A program made the translations under genes and the position numbers. From the NCBI GenBank assembly GCA_034434695.1, contig DAOTYY010000112.1:21422-85421 (forward strand): a stretch of 64,000 bases of DNA, written 5' to 3'. The notes below the pieces were generated by a model that saw only the letters and a program-made list of their open reading frames with translations, was not told the origin of the DNA and ran no database searches. This DNA is from DYEC01 sp034434695 (lineage in GTDB: Bacteria > Chloroflexota > Anaerolineae > Anaerolineales > Anaerolineaceae). Below are positions 25,459-33,015 of the stretch, piece after piece (position 1 is the stretch's first letter; every line of letters starts with the position of its first letter).

Positions 25459-26505
25459 TTGAAAACCGCGTCCTTAAAACGCCATTTCAGTTTTACCATT
25501 TTGTTGCTTACCTTTATCCTGATACTCGCGAATTGCCAGCTTCGGCGGCAAAATGTCACACCCCAGCCGACAACCTTTACAACGCCAACTGTAACCTTGT
25601 CCCCTACCTTACCCCCGTTGGCAAGTCCGCTCGGTAGTGATGAAAATCCTTTGGTTCTTGGGAATATTACGGAGAATTCGGAGACCGCCAATTCATTAGC
25701 ACTACAGGAATTGATAGAAAAGCTATCAATATCAACAGGGTACACAATCGCCAGCAAGGAGTTCACCAGCCCTGGAGAGTTGCTGAATGAAATGGAAGCT
25801 GGTTTTGTACATGCAGCCTGGTTAATGCCTCTCCCATATATTTGGGCAAACCAAAACGGCTTTGCACAGGCGATGCTTTTGATTAACCATTTCGGTGTGT
25901 ATGAATATGGCACTCAATTTCTGGCAAGCACAGACAGCGGTTTCATTTCCTATTACGATCCGTTAGCCAACCAAAACCTGGCTGACGCGTCCACAGCCCT
26001 GTCACAGTTTGCCGGGCAGCGCCCTTGCTGGGTGTCGCCAGACTCTCCTTCCGGTTATGTCGTACCATCCGGCTTGCTTGCCGAAAACGGCATTACCGTC
26101 CAGCCGGGTGCATTTATCCGCGATCATGCCGCGGTTGTCAGAGCATTGTACGTGCGCGGTATTTGTGATTTTGGCACCACCTTTGCCATCTCTGGTGATC
26201 CACGTACTTCGCCCGCATTGCAAGACTTACCAGATGTTATGAATCGGATCGTTGTCATCTGGCAAAGCGATGCCATTATTCCCAACATGAATTTTTCAAC
26301 CCTTCCGGAACTACCTGAAGAAATGCAACAGAAGTTGGGTACTGCGCTGGCTGATCTGGCTTCTAATTCAGAAGGACAACAATTACTGACCGAAGCACTC
26401 AATTATGATGTTCAAGAAGTCAAAAGAATTGATGATGGAACCTATGAGCCGCTGAAAAGACTGATTGAGGCTGCTCAAATCAATTTGGAGACACTCTTCC
26501 AGTAA
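25459..26505 (+). CDS. PhnD-like substrate-binding lipoprotein, orphan
   Basis: About 349 residues. It begins with a lipoprotein-type signal (KTASLKRHFSFTILLLTFILILANC) whose lipobox has Asn just before Cys, which is unusual. The mature part resembles the phosphate/phosphonate-binding family (PhnD, PBP2): LVLGNITENSETANSLALQEL, EMEAGFVHAAWLMPLPYIW, PCWVSPDSPSGYVVPSGLL, RGICDFGTTFAI. The TTG at 25459 is favoured because AAGGGAG lies 11 nt upstream; a GTG at 25447 overlaps that site. No ABC ATPase or permease is adjacent, so the transporter is elsewhere or the protein is a sensor. Confidence 0.8.
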   Translation: MKTASLKRHFSFTILLLTFILILANCQLRRQNVTPQPTTFTTPTVTLSPTLPPLASPLGSDENPLVLGNITENSETANSLALQELIEKLSISTGYTIASKEFTSPGELLNEMEAGFVHAAWLMPLPYIWANQNGFAQAMLLINHFGVYEYGTQFLASTDSGFISYYDPLANQNLADASTALSQFAGQRPCWVSPDSPSGYVVPSGLLAENGITVQPGAFIRDHAAVVRALYVRGICDFGTTFAISGDPRTSPALQDLPDVMNRIVVIWQSDAIIPNMNFSTLPELPEEMQQKLGTALADLASNSEGQQLLTEALNYDVQEVKRIDDGTYEPLKRLIEAAQINLETLFQ

Positions 26506-26549
26506 TGACCACAGGTCTCAACGACAACAAACCACCCACAGGGTGAGCA

Positions 26550-26558
26550 TGGTAAAAT
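26550..26558 (+). promoter_or_regulatory. Extended -10 promoter of sanA-like gene, leaderless type
   Basis: TGGTAAAAT (TGn-TAAAAT) with the ATG 6 nt downstream and no Shine-Dalgarno. Confidence 0.55.
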
Positions 26559-26564
26559 CGGCTC

Positions 26565-27248
26565 ATGCTAAGAAAAGCTGTCCGTATGCTTATTCGTATT
26601 GTGATGTCCCTCGCCTTGCTTACTGGGGTTGTATTGGCGTTGTCCCGCGTGTTCGTATTGCTATACGCAAAGCCGCGCACATATACTCTTGAATCTATAT
26701 CTCCTGCCCCAGTTGCTATTGTCTTTGGAGCAGGCTTAAACCGCGATGGTTCTCCGACGGCGGTTTTGCGCGACCGGATTGCAACTGCAGTGGAATTATA
26801 CAAGGCTGGCAAAGTCAAGAAACTGCTTATGAGTGGCGACAACCGATTCGTTAACTACAATGAGCCAGCCTCGATGAAACAATATGCTCTTGATCTTGGT
26901 GTTCCAGAACAGGACGTTGTGTTGGACTATGCCGGACGTCGTACATATGATACCTGCTATCGGGCAAAAACAATTTTTGGAGTAAAACAAGCTATTTTGA
27001 TTACTCAGAATTTTCATCTGCCGCGCGCGCTCTTTACCTGCAATGCACTGGGTGTACAAGCATCTGGTATTACCGCTGATCGGCGTGCTTATCAGCGCCG
27101 GGCATATACGATCTGGATCATACGTGAACTTCCAGCCACCTTTGTCGCCCTCTGGGATGTCTGGTTCAGAAAACCGCAGCCGGTACTTGGGCAACCCGAA
27201 CCAATTTTTCAAGAAAACGAACTCTCAACAAATTGGCAGAAAAGATGA
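26565..27248 (+). CDS. SanA/YdcF-like DUF218 membrane protein
   Basis: A 227-residue protein with one N-terminal membrane helix (IVMSLALLTGVVLALSRVFVLLY) and a DUF218 domain: PVAIVFGAGLNRDGSPTAVLRDRIATAVELYKAGKVKKLLMSGDN, then DYAGRRTYDTCYRAK and ITQNFHLPRALFTCNALG. SanA homologues affect envelope permeability and vancomycin exclusion in Enterobacteria; the chemical activity is not established. The mRNA appears leaderless. Confidence 0.87.
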   Translation: MLRKAVRMLIRIVMSLALLTGVVLALSRVFVLLYAKPRTYTLESISPAPVAIVFGAGLNRDGSPTAVLRDRIATAVELYKAGKVKKLLMSGDNRFVNYNEPASMKQYALDLGVPEQDVVLDYAGRRTYDTCYRAKTIFGVKQAILITQNFHLPRALFTCNALGVQASGITADRRAYQRRAYTIWIIRELPATFVALWDVWFRKPQPVLGQPEPIFQENELSTNWQKR

Positions 27249-27284
27249 GCCCTGACATGGCTCAAAACTTGCACATATTGCATG

Positions 27285-27290
27285 TATAAT
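27285..27290 (+). promoter_or_regulatory. -10 box upstream of HD hydrolase gene
   Basis: TATAAT preceded directly by TG, about 50 nt before the ATG. A -35 box at correct spacing is not visible. Confidence 0.45.
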
Positions 27291-27339
27291 GACATATAGC
27301 TACTAAGTTACCACAATATTTAAGTACCAGGAGAGCTAA

Positions 27340-27924
27340 ATGAATCGCGCCGAAGCTCTTGCAATTGTTCAGGAATTTGTTAAGAGTCAAAACTTAATTA
27401 ACCACATGTTAAGCGTTGAAGCAGCCATGGTGTTCTATGCCGAAAAATTCGGTGAGGATATACACACCTGGTCACTAACCGGGCTGCTACATGATTTCGA
27501 TTGGGAAATTCACACCACTCTCGAATCCCATCCTCAGGATGGAGCACCCATCTTAAGAGAACGCGGTGTACCAGAAGAAATTATTCGTGCAATATTAAGC
27601 CACGCCGATCATACAGGCGTGCCCCGTCTAAGCCGAATGGAAAAGGCACTCTACGCTTGCGATGAAATTACTGGACTAATCACTGCGGTCGCGCTGGTGC
27701 GGCCATCTCGTTCGCTGTATGATTTAACTGCTTCTTCGGTCAAGAAAAAATGGAAAGACCGAGCCTTTGCCGCAGGTGCGAATCGTCAGGAGATTGAAAA
27801 AGCCACAGCAGAATTTGGTATAGACTTATGGGAACATGTGGATAATGTCATCCTTGCCATGCGCCGCATTGCTCCTCAATTAGGGTTGGAAGGAAACATC
27901 CAGCCAAATAGCCAATTCAGTTAA
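27340..27924 (+). CDS. HD-domain hydrolase
   Basis: A 194-residue metal-dependent phosphohydrolase of the HDIG type. Metal ligands: NHMLSVEAAM (His), LTGLLHDFDWEIH (His-Asp), LSHADHTGVP (His), YACDEITGLI (Asp). Small HD proteins of this kind act on nucleotides or related phosphates; the substrate is unknown. CAGGAGAG precedes the ATG. The next gene starts 46 nt downstream on the same strand. Confidence 0.88.
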   Translation: MNRAEALAIVQEFVKSQNLINHMLSVEAAMVFYAEKFGEDIHTWSLTGLLHDFDWEIHTTLESHPQDGAPILRERGVPEEIIRAILSHADHTGVPRLSRMEKALYACDEITGLITAVALVRPSRSLYDLTASSVKKKWKDRAFAAGANRQEIEKATAEFGIDLWEHVDNVILAMRRIAPQLGLEGNIQPNSQFS

Positions 27925-27970
27925 ACGCAACCTTACCCCACCGTGTGCATTCAGACAGGAGGTTAAAAAA

Positions 27971-29074
27971 ATGGGACTGCAAGGAAAGGGTTTTATGATC
28001 TGGCAAATTGCCCGCTGTGAAGGAGGCAATGCCCAAGCCATTGTCAATGCGGCACAGGCGGCTGGTTTGACCCATGTGTCGATCAAAATAGCAGATGGGA
28101 CAGTAGCTTATAACATTGACAAGACCACTGGGAAAGACCTGGTGCCTCCTGTTGTTCAGGCACTAAGAGCCAAAAATATTCAGGTATGGGGCTGGCATTA
28201 CGTATATGGATATAACCCAGCCGGGGAAGCACAGATTGCCATCAAAAGGGTTAAAGAGCTTGGCATGGAAGGTTACATTATCGATGCCGAAGCAGAATAC
28301 AAACAACCCGGCAGAGATGTCGCTGCACGCCGTTTCATGGCTGACTTGCGCGCCGGTTTGCCCAATACACCCATCGCGCTGTGCTCCTATCGTTTCCCTA
28401 CCTATCACCCGCAACTACCCTGGAAAGAATTTCTGGAAAAATGTGATTTAAACATGCCGCAAGTATACTGGCAGGCTGCTCACAATGCCGGTGCCCAGCT
28501 CCGCCGATGTGTGAGCGAGTTTCAAGCCATGACCCCCGTCCGTCCAATTATACCGGTTGGTCCCGTTTACAAAGCCGGCGATTGGACTGCCACCCCTGCT
28601 GATATTATTGAATTTCTCGACACGGCACGAGCCTTAAATCTAGCTGCAGCGAGCTTTTTCGAGTGGTATTATGGTCGCACCATATTGCAGTCGCTATGGA
28701 ACACCATCGCCAGCTATGCCTGGTCACCCACCCAGCCGCCCGCTCAGGACATGCCTCAAAAATATATCGCCGCTCTCAACACGCGCAACGCAGCAAACGT
28801 GGCTGCTCTTTATGACGCGAACGGGGTTCATATCACCGCCGCCCAGACCGTACAGGGTACCGACGCCATCCGAAACTGGTACACGACTTTCTTAACCCAA
28901 ACTCTGCCCAATGCAACCTTTACCCTAACCGGCGTCTCCGGCAGTGGAAATTCTCGCCACTTTACTTGGCAAGCCAGTTCATCTGCTGGTAAAGTCCTCA
29001 ACGGTAATGATACGATTGGCTTGATCGGCGGAAAAATTGGCTACCATTACAAATTCTTTACCATCTCAACCTGA
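27971..29074 (+). CDS. TIM-barrel glycosidase-like domain fused to NTF2-like domain
   Basis: A 367-residue protein with no signal peptide. Residues 1 to about 255 look like a TIM-barrel glycoside-hydrolase relative (FMIWQIARCEGGNAQAIVNAAQAAGLTHVSIKIADG, IQVWGWHYVYGYNPAGEAQIA, GYIIDAEAEYK, ASFFEWYYG). Acidic residues in YIIDAEAEYK are candidate catalytic positions. Residues of about 258-367 look like a SnoaL/NTF2-like domain (KYIAALNTRNAANVAALYDANGVHI, GTDAIRNWYTTFL). ACAGGAGG precedes the ATG. The stop overlaps the convergent gyrA end by 9 nt. Substrate and role are unknown. Confidence 0.75.
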   Translation: MGLQGKGFMIWQIARCEGGNAQAIVNAAQAAGLTHVSIKIADGTVAYNIDKTTGKDLVPPVVQALRAKNIQVWGWHYVYGYNPAGEAQIAIKRVKELGMEGYIIDAEAEYKQPGRDVAARRFMADLRAGLPNTPIALCSYRFPTYHPQLPWKEFLEKCDLNMPQVYWQAAHNAGAQLRRCVSEFQAMTPVRPIIPVGPVYKAGDWTATPADIIEFLDTARALNLAAASFFEWYYGRTILQSLWNTIASYAWSPTQPPAQDMPQKYIAALNTRNAANVAALYDANGVHITAAQTVQGTDAIRNWYTTFLTQTLPNATFTLTGVSGSGNSRHFTWQASSSAGKVLNGNDTIGLIGGKIGYHYKFFTIST

Positions 29075-31801
29075 TTGTACGCTTGATTCAGGCTTACGCC
29101 TTCTCTTCGCCGGCGTTTCAGGTAACATGCTGAGCTGAGTTTCGTTTTTTGCTTGCCTGGATATCTTCTCTGAAACGGGTGTTTCCTTTGCCCCAGATGA
29201 GCCACTGTGTCCGGCTGAAGATGGGGATTTTTTCGCTGACTTTGTGGGTTTAGTCACAGGTGCTTTCTCTTTCCTACCACGCGTTCGTGAAACAGCGGCA
29301 CCTTTCTTTACGTCGTCTGTTTGCTTACCTTTTGCCTTGCGGACAACTTTTCGAGACCTCTCGGTAACAGGATGGATGCTGTCCAATACCGGTGTCAGTG
29401 CAGTAATTGAATCGGCAGCTTTTACCTCAATTACAGGCTGTCCGCTGCGTTGCCGCTTGGATAACGCAACTTCTTCCATTTTCAGCAGACGCGCGGCGGC
29501 TTTTGCAAAATGAACTATCCCCATCTGTGCGCGATTACTTCCTAAAGTACCAATCAATCTGGCGCCACGCCCCAGCTTGCATGTTATCACCCCTTGCCCA
29601 TACCGCCCCTGCAGAGGAATTTCAGAAAGTTCAAACCGCCAGGCACGTCCATCCGAAGCCAGCAATAAAATTTGTCCTTCATGATGAAATGCTTCCGCAC
29701 CAGCAATCCAGTCATTTTCTCTAAGCTTAATGCCATTCACGCCTGCTGCAATAAGACCCATTGGTCTCACTTCACCTTCAGAAAAATGGATCGTCATCCC
29801 AAATGCTGTTGCTAAAACCACCTCATCCTCCCCGCTGGTTAACCAAACACTCTGTAATGCATCCCCGGTGTTGAGCTTTGTCAGCGTAAACGAGTGAGCC
29901 GAAGCCCCCGGCAATTCAGAGACAGCGGATTTTTTAACCATTCCAGCCCGACTTACGGTCATCACATACTGTGCAACGTTCTCTTCATCGCGCAAAGACA
30001 GTGCAAAAACACCGGCTAGTCGTTCATTTTCACCCAATGGTGCGATCTTATGAAGGCTAACGCCTTCTGAAAACTTTTCAACCTCCGGAAGAGTCTCAAC
30101 CGATACAGCGGCTGCTTTCCCGCTTTCACAAACCAGATAAAGCGTATGGTGTGTGGTTGTCTTCAACATCCAACGGGCAGCCTGCTGACCAGCGGGGCGC
30201 TGTGGTTTATCTCCGGCTACACGAGCAATCGAGCCATCCTCTGTTACACCAATCCAAACTTCCCGGGCAGCGGTTAGAGCTGCGGCGGTAAGCAGTGTTT
30301 TAGCTGACTCGCCAGCTTTCAGAATGCGAATCTCAGTACGGCGCGCATCTGCATATCTTTGTCTTACCTCCAACAATTCATTCTCCACCTGAGCACGTAA
30401 TTTTCTGGGTGAGCGCAGCAAAGCCTCCAGTTCCTTAATTCTGGCAAGCAACTCCTTATACTCCTGCTCAACCTTCTTTCGTTCTAGTGCAGCCAATCGT
30501 TTGAGCGGCATATCCAGAATTGCCTGCGCTTGTTCCTCACTCAACTTGAAACGCTTCCGCAATCTTTCACGGGCTGTATCAGCATCTGGTGCAGCACGAA
30601 TCAAAGCAATAACTTCATCCAGATGGCTGATCGCAACACGTAAACCTTCAAGAATATGCACACGTTTTCTAGCGCGTGCCAGCTCAAACTCACTGCGCCG
30701 CCGTACAACTTCCAGACGATGCTCCAGATAAACCCGCAACGCCTGTTTGAGCGTCAACAGCCTGGGTTCGCCATCCACTAGTGCCAGCATAATAACGCCA
30801 AAAGTGGTCTGTAAGGGTGTGTGCTGGTAGAGAGACCGCAACACCTGGTCAATCTCTGCACCCTGTTTGAGTTCAATCACCACCCGTAACCCTTGGCGGT
30901 CTGATTCATCTCTCAAATCGGCAACTTCCTCCAGTTGACCCTCACGCGCCATTTCTGCAATCTTTTCAATCAGACTGGATTTATTGGTCAAATAGGGAAG
31001 TTGTGTAATAATAACGCGGCTGCGCCCACGAGCCATCTCCTCCAAAACCACACGTCCGCGCACTGTAATGCGACCGCGCCCGGTCGCGTAGGCAGCCAGC
31101 AATTCATTCTGTTCGTCCTCTTGCAGGATAATACCACCCGTCGGAAAATCAGGTCCTTTGATATGTTTCATAAGGTCCTGAACTGACAGATCATCCAGAT
31201 GCTCCCATTGCCGCAACATGAAAGTCAGGGCGTCTATTACCTCACCCAAATTGTGGGGGGGGATGTTGGTCGCCATGCCTACAGCAATACCACTTGAACC
31301 ATTCACCAGTAAATTCGGCACCGTTGCAGGCAAGACCAGCGGTTCTACCAGCGTTGCATCAAAATTTGGCAGAAAAGCAACCGTATCCTGATCAATCTGA
31401 TTCAACAACTCCAATGCAAAGCTGGTCAGACGCGCCTCGGTATAGCGCATGGCGGCTGGCGGATCGCCATCCACACTGCCAAAGTTCCCTTGCCCTTCTA
31501 CCAGAGGATAGCGGATGGTGAAATCTTGTGCCAGGCGCGCCATAGCTTCATAAACTGCCATGTCTCCGTGCGGATGATACTTGCCCAGCACTTCACCCAC
31601 AATTCTGGCGGATTTTTTATAAGATGAATCTGGACGCAAACCCATGTCATACATGGCATACAGGATTCGCCGCTGAACGGGTTTCAAACCGTCGCGGGCA
31701 TCTGGCAACGCGCGCGCCACGATAACGCTCATGGCATAATCCAAGTAGGATTGCTGCATCTCATGATCAATATCAACTTTGTGTACCAGGCCCAGTTGCA
31801 T
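29066..31801 (-). CDS. gyrA: DNA gyrase subunit A (type IIA topoisomerase A subunit)
   Basis: Breaks and rejoins DNA during supercoiling. The N-terminal part is canonical: DYAMSVIVARALPDARDGLKPVQRRILYAM, KYHPHGDMAVYEAMARLAQ, and catalytic Tyr120 in AAMRYTEARL. The C-terminal beta-propeller is present, but the gyrase hallmark QRRGGxG box is not; the nearest is KPQRPAGQQ. A ParC-type role is therefore possible. In the quinolone region, Ser83 and Asp87 of E. coli correspond to Met and Glu. A basic disordered tail of about 90 residues ends the protein and includes QLSML, resembling a clamp-binding peptide. GAGGAGA precedes the ATG. gyrB is not in the window. Confidence 0.93.
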   Translation of the reverse strand: MQLGLVHKVDIDHEMQQSYLDYAMSVIVARALPDARDGLKPVQRRILYAMYDMGLRPDSSYKKSARIVGEVLGKYHPHGDMAVYEAMARLAQDFTIRYPLVEGQGNFGSVDGDPPAAMRYTEARLTSFALELLNQIDQDTVAFLPNFDATLVEPLVLPATVPNLLVNGSSGIAVGMATNIPPHNLGEVIDALTFMLRQWEHLDDLSVQDLMKHIKGPDFPTGGIILQEDEQNELLAAYATGRGRITVRGRVVLEEMARGRSRVIITQLPYLTNKSSLIEKIAEMAREGQLEEVADLRDESDRQGLRVVIELKQGAEIDQVLRSLYQHTPLQTTFGVIMLALVDGEPRLLTLKQALRVYLEHRLEVVRRRSEFELARARKRVHILEGLRVAISHLDEVIALIRAAPDADTARERLRKRFKLSEEQAQAILDMPLKRLAALERKKVEQEYKELLARIKELEALLRSPRKLRAQVENELLEVRQRYADARRTEIRILKAGESAKTLLTAAALTAAREVWIGVTEDGSIARVAGDKPQRPAGQQAARWMLKTTTHHTLYLVCESGKAAAVSVETLPEVEKFSEGVSLHKIAPLGENERLAGVFALSLRDEENVAQYVMTVSRAGMVKKSAVSELPGASAHSFTLTKLNTGDALQSVWLTSGEDEVVLATAFGMTIHFSEGEVRPMGLIAAGVNGIKLRENDWIAGAEAFHHEGQILLLASDGRAWRFELSEIPLQGRYGQGVITCKLGRGARLIGTLGSNRAQMGIVHFAKAAARLLKMEEVALSKRQRSGQPVIEVKAADSITALTPVLDSIHPVTERSRKVVRKAKGKQTDDVKKGAAVSRTRGRKEKAPVTKPTKSAKKSPSSAGHSGSSGAKETPVSEKISRQAKNETQLSMLPETPAKRRRKPESSVQSG

Positions 31802-31833
31802 ACAGGTTCTCCTCTCTCAATGCTTCAAGACCT

Positions 31834-31862
31834 ATCTTACGTGCAATCAGTCATTCCGTCAA
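31834..31862 (-). promoter_or_regulatory. Promoter of gyrA
   Basis: Minus strand TTGACG (31862-31857), 17 nt spacer, TAAGAT (31839-31834), followed by a leader of about 25 nt with GAGGAGA. Confidence 0.7.
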
Positions 31863-31939
31863 TTCAGCCGTAGCAGATACTTCATCACTTGGTACATTTT
31901 CAGCACAACGGCAGGAGAGAATTACCATAAAACTTTTAT

Positions 31940-31945
31940 TATAAT
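31940..31945 (+). promoter_or_regulatory. -10 box of membrane protein gene, leaderless type
   Basis: TATAAT with the ATG 7 nt downstream; no Shine-Dalgarno and no clear -35 box. Confidence 0.55.
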
Positions 31946-31952
31946 TTAACGC

Positions 31953-32606
31953 ATGTCCAAGACAAAGCCATCTTTCCTTCACTCCGAGCGTCCAGATTTA
32001 CTACAATTCCTGCTACTGCCATTGGGATGCCTGATTCGCTCCCCGCTTATTGTTCTGGTTGTTGTGTTACTAGGGTATTTACTCTGGTCAATTGTTGACG
32101 GTGGATTGAATCATTTGAACCCTGCAAAGCCAGACTTCGAACACTGGCAAGTCAACCAATCTTTCACTTCTGTTAAGGTACCAGAAGGCGAGACATGGAA
32201 AATCAACTATGAATCCAAGCCAATTTCTACATTCCAAGGACTGGTAAGACATGCAACCGAAATCCGAGAAGCTGATTATCCGCTGTTGAGCCATGATATT
32301 CTAGTCACTAGCGGCGATTTCGCGGATAGCAACAAAGTTGTTGCAACGGTCTCGAATCACCGGTTCTTCTGGTATAGCCAGCAAACAAACAAGCCACAGG
32401 GAACCATTAATCTGCTTCACACTGTACCCGTTAACGCCGAAATTTATCGGTCGCTCAGCCAGATCAAAGCTGGTCAAACCGTGCGCATTCAGGGAAAAGA
32501 AATTTTATCTATTGAGCACTTTGACAGCAATGGAACATGGCTGGGAAGCTGGCATGATTCAGGCTGTAATACCCTGCTGGTTGTTTTAGTCGAGGCATTT
32601 CCTTGA
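31953..32606 (+). CDS. Unrecognised membrane-anchored protein
   Basis: A 217-residue protein I cannot assign. An N-terminal cytoplasmic stretch leads to one strong membrane helix (SPLIVLVVVLLGYLLWSIV), then a soluble domain of about 160 residues with beta-strand character (YESKPISTFQGLVRHATEI, HDILVTSGDFADSNKV, LSQIKAGQTVRIQGKEILSIEHFD). The RIQGKEIL segment resembles an OB-fold-like strand, but this is weak. The end WHDSGCNTLLVVLVEAF is hydrophobic. It stands between gyrA (divergent) and the valS leader, probably transcribed alone from a leaderless promoter. Confidence 0.75.
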   Translation: MSKTKPSFLHSERPDLLQFLLLPLGCLIRSPLIVLVVVLLGYLLWSIVDGGLNHLNPAKPDFEHWQVNQSFTSVKVPEGETWKINYESKPISTFQGLVRHATEIREADYPLLSHDILVTSGDFADSNKVVATVSNHRFFWYSQQTNKPQGTINLLHTVPVNAEIYRSLSQIKAGQTVRIQGKEILSIEHFDSNGTWLGSWHDSGCNTLLVVLVEAFP

Positions 32607-32658
32607 TGAAATTCTTTACAGGCTTTTAGCAGGCAGCAAATCATTATCAAGTTTGCAA

Positions 32659-32687
32659 TTGACACCTTTGCCCATCCTCCGTATAAT
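32659..32687 (+). promoter_or_regulatory. Consensus promoter of valS
   Basis: TTGACA (32659-32664), 17 nt spacer, TATAAT (32682-32687): a perfect sigma70-type promoter. Transcription would start near 32694. Confidence 0.9.
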
Positions 32688-32693
32688 CAAGCC

Positions 32694-32975
32694 AACAATT
32701 GAATTAAGGAAAAGCAAAAGCCAAGAGGAGTAAAACAGCAGCTCGACTGACAGAGAAGGAGGTCAACAGGCTGAAAACCTCCGCAGTATAGAACTGTTTG
32801 AAGTCGCTTGGTCATAATTGCCGAAGAAATCCAAGAAGGAGAGTAGAACGGCACGGAGAAGCCCGTTATTGCTTGCCCCGGATGATTGTTCGGGAAAGAG
32901 TGCGCCGAAACCCCGGCGAAATGAGGTGGTACCGCGGAAAAGCTCTTTCGTCCTCAAGAAGAAAGAGCTTTTTAT
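32694..32975 (+). ncRNA. T-box riboswitch, valine-specific
   Basis: Senses uncharged tRNA-Val and controls read-through into valS. Stem I is closed by CCAAG (32721-32725) with CTTGG (32807-32811) and ACAG (32735-32738) with CTGT (32794-32797). The specifier loop has AGTA (32729-32732) on the left and GAA plus the codon GTC (32803-32805, Val) on the right. Stem III is CGCCG...CGGCG near 32902-32918. The T-box GAGGTGGTACCGCGG is at 32923-32937. The terminator is AGCTCTTTC (32941-32949) with GAAAGAGCT (32961-32969) and a T-rich tail. All standard parts are visible. Confidence 0.95.
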
Positions 32976-33015
32976 TTCGCTTTTTCACAAGCCAATCCAA
33001 ATTACTGGAGGCATA

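Noticed and set aside
32818..33015. Open N-terminal extension of valS
   Set aside because: It covers the T-box and terminator; the ATG at 33016 has a proper ribosome site.
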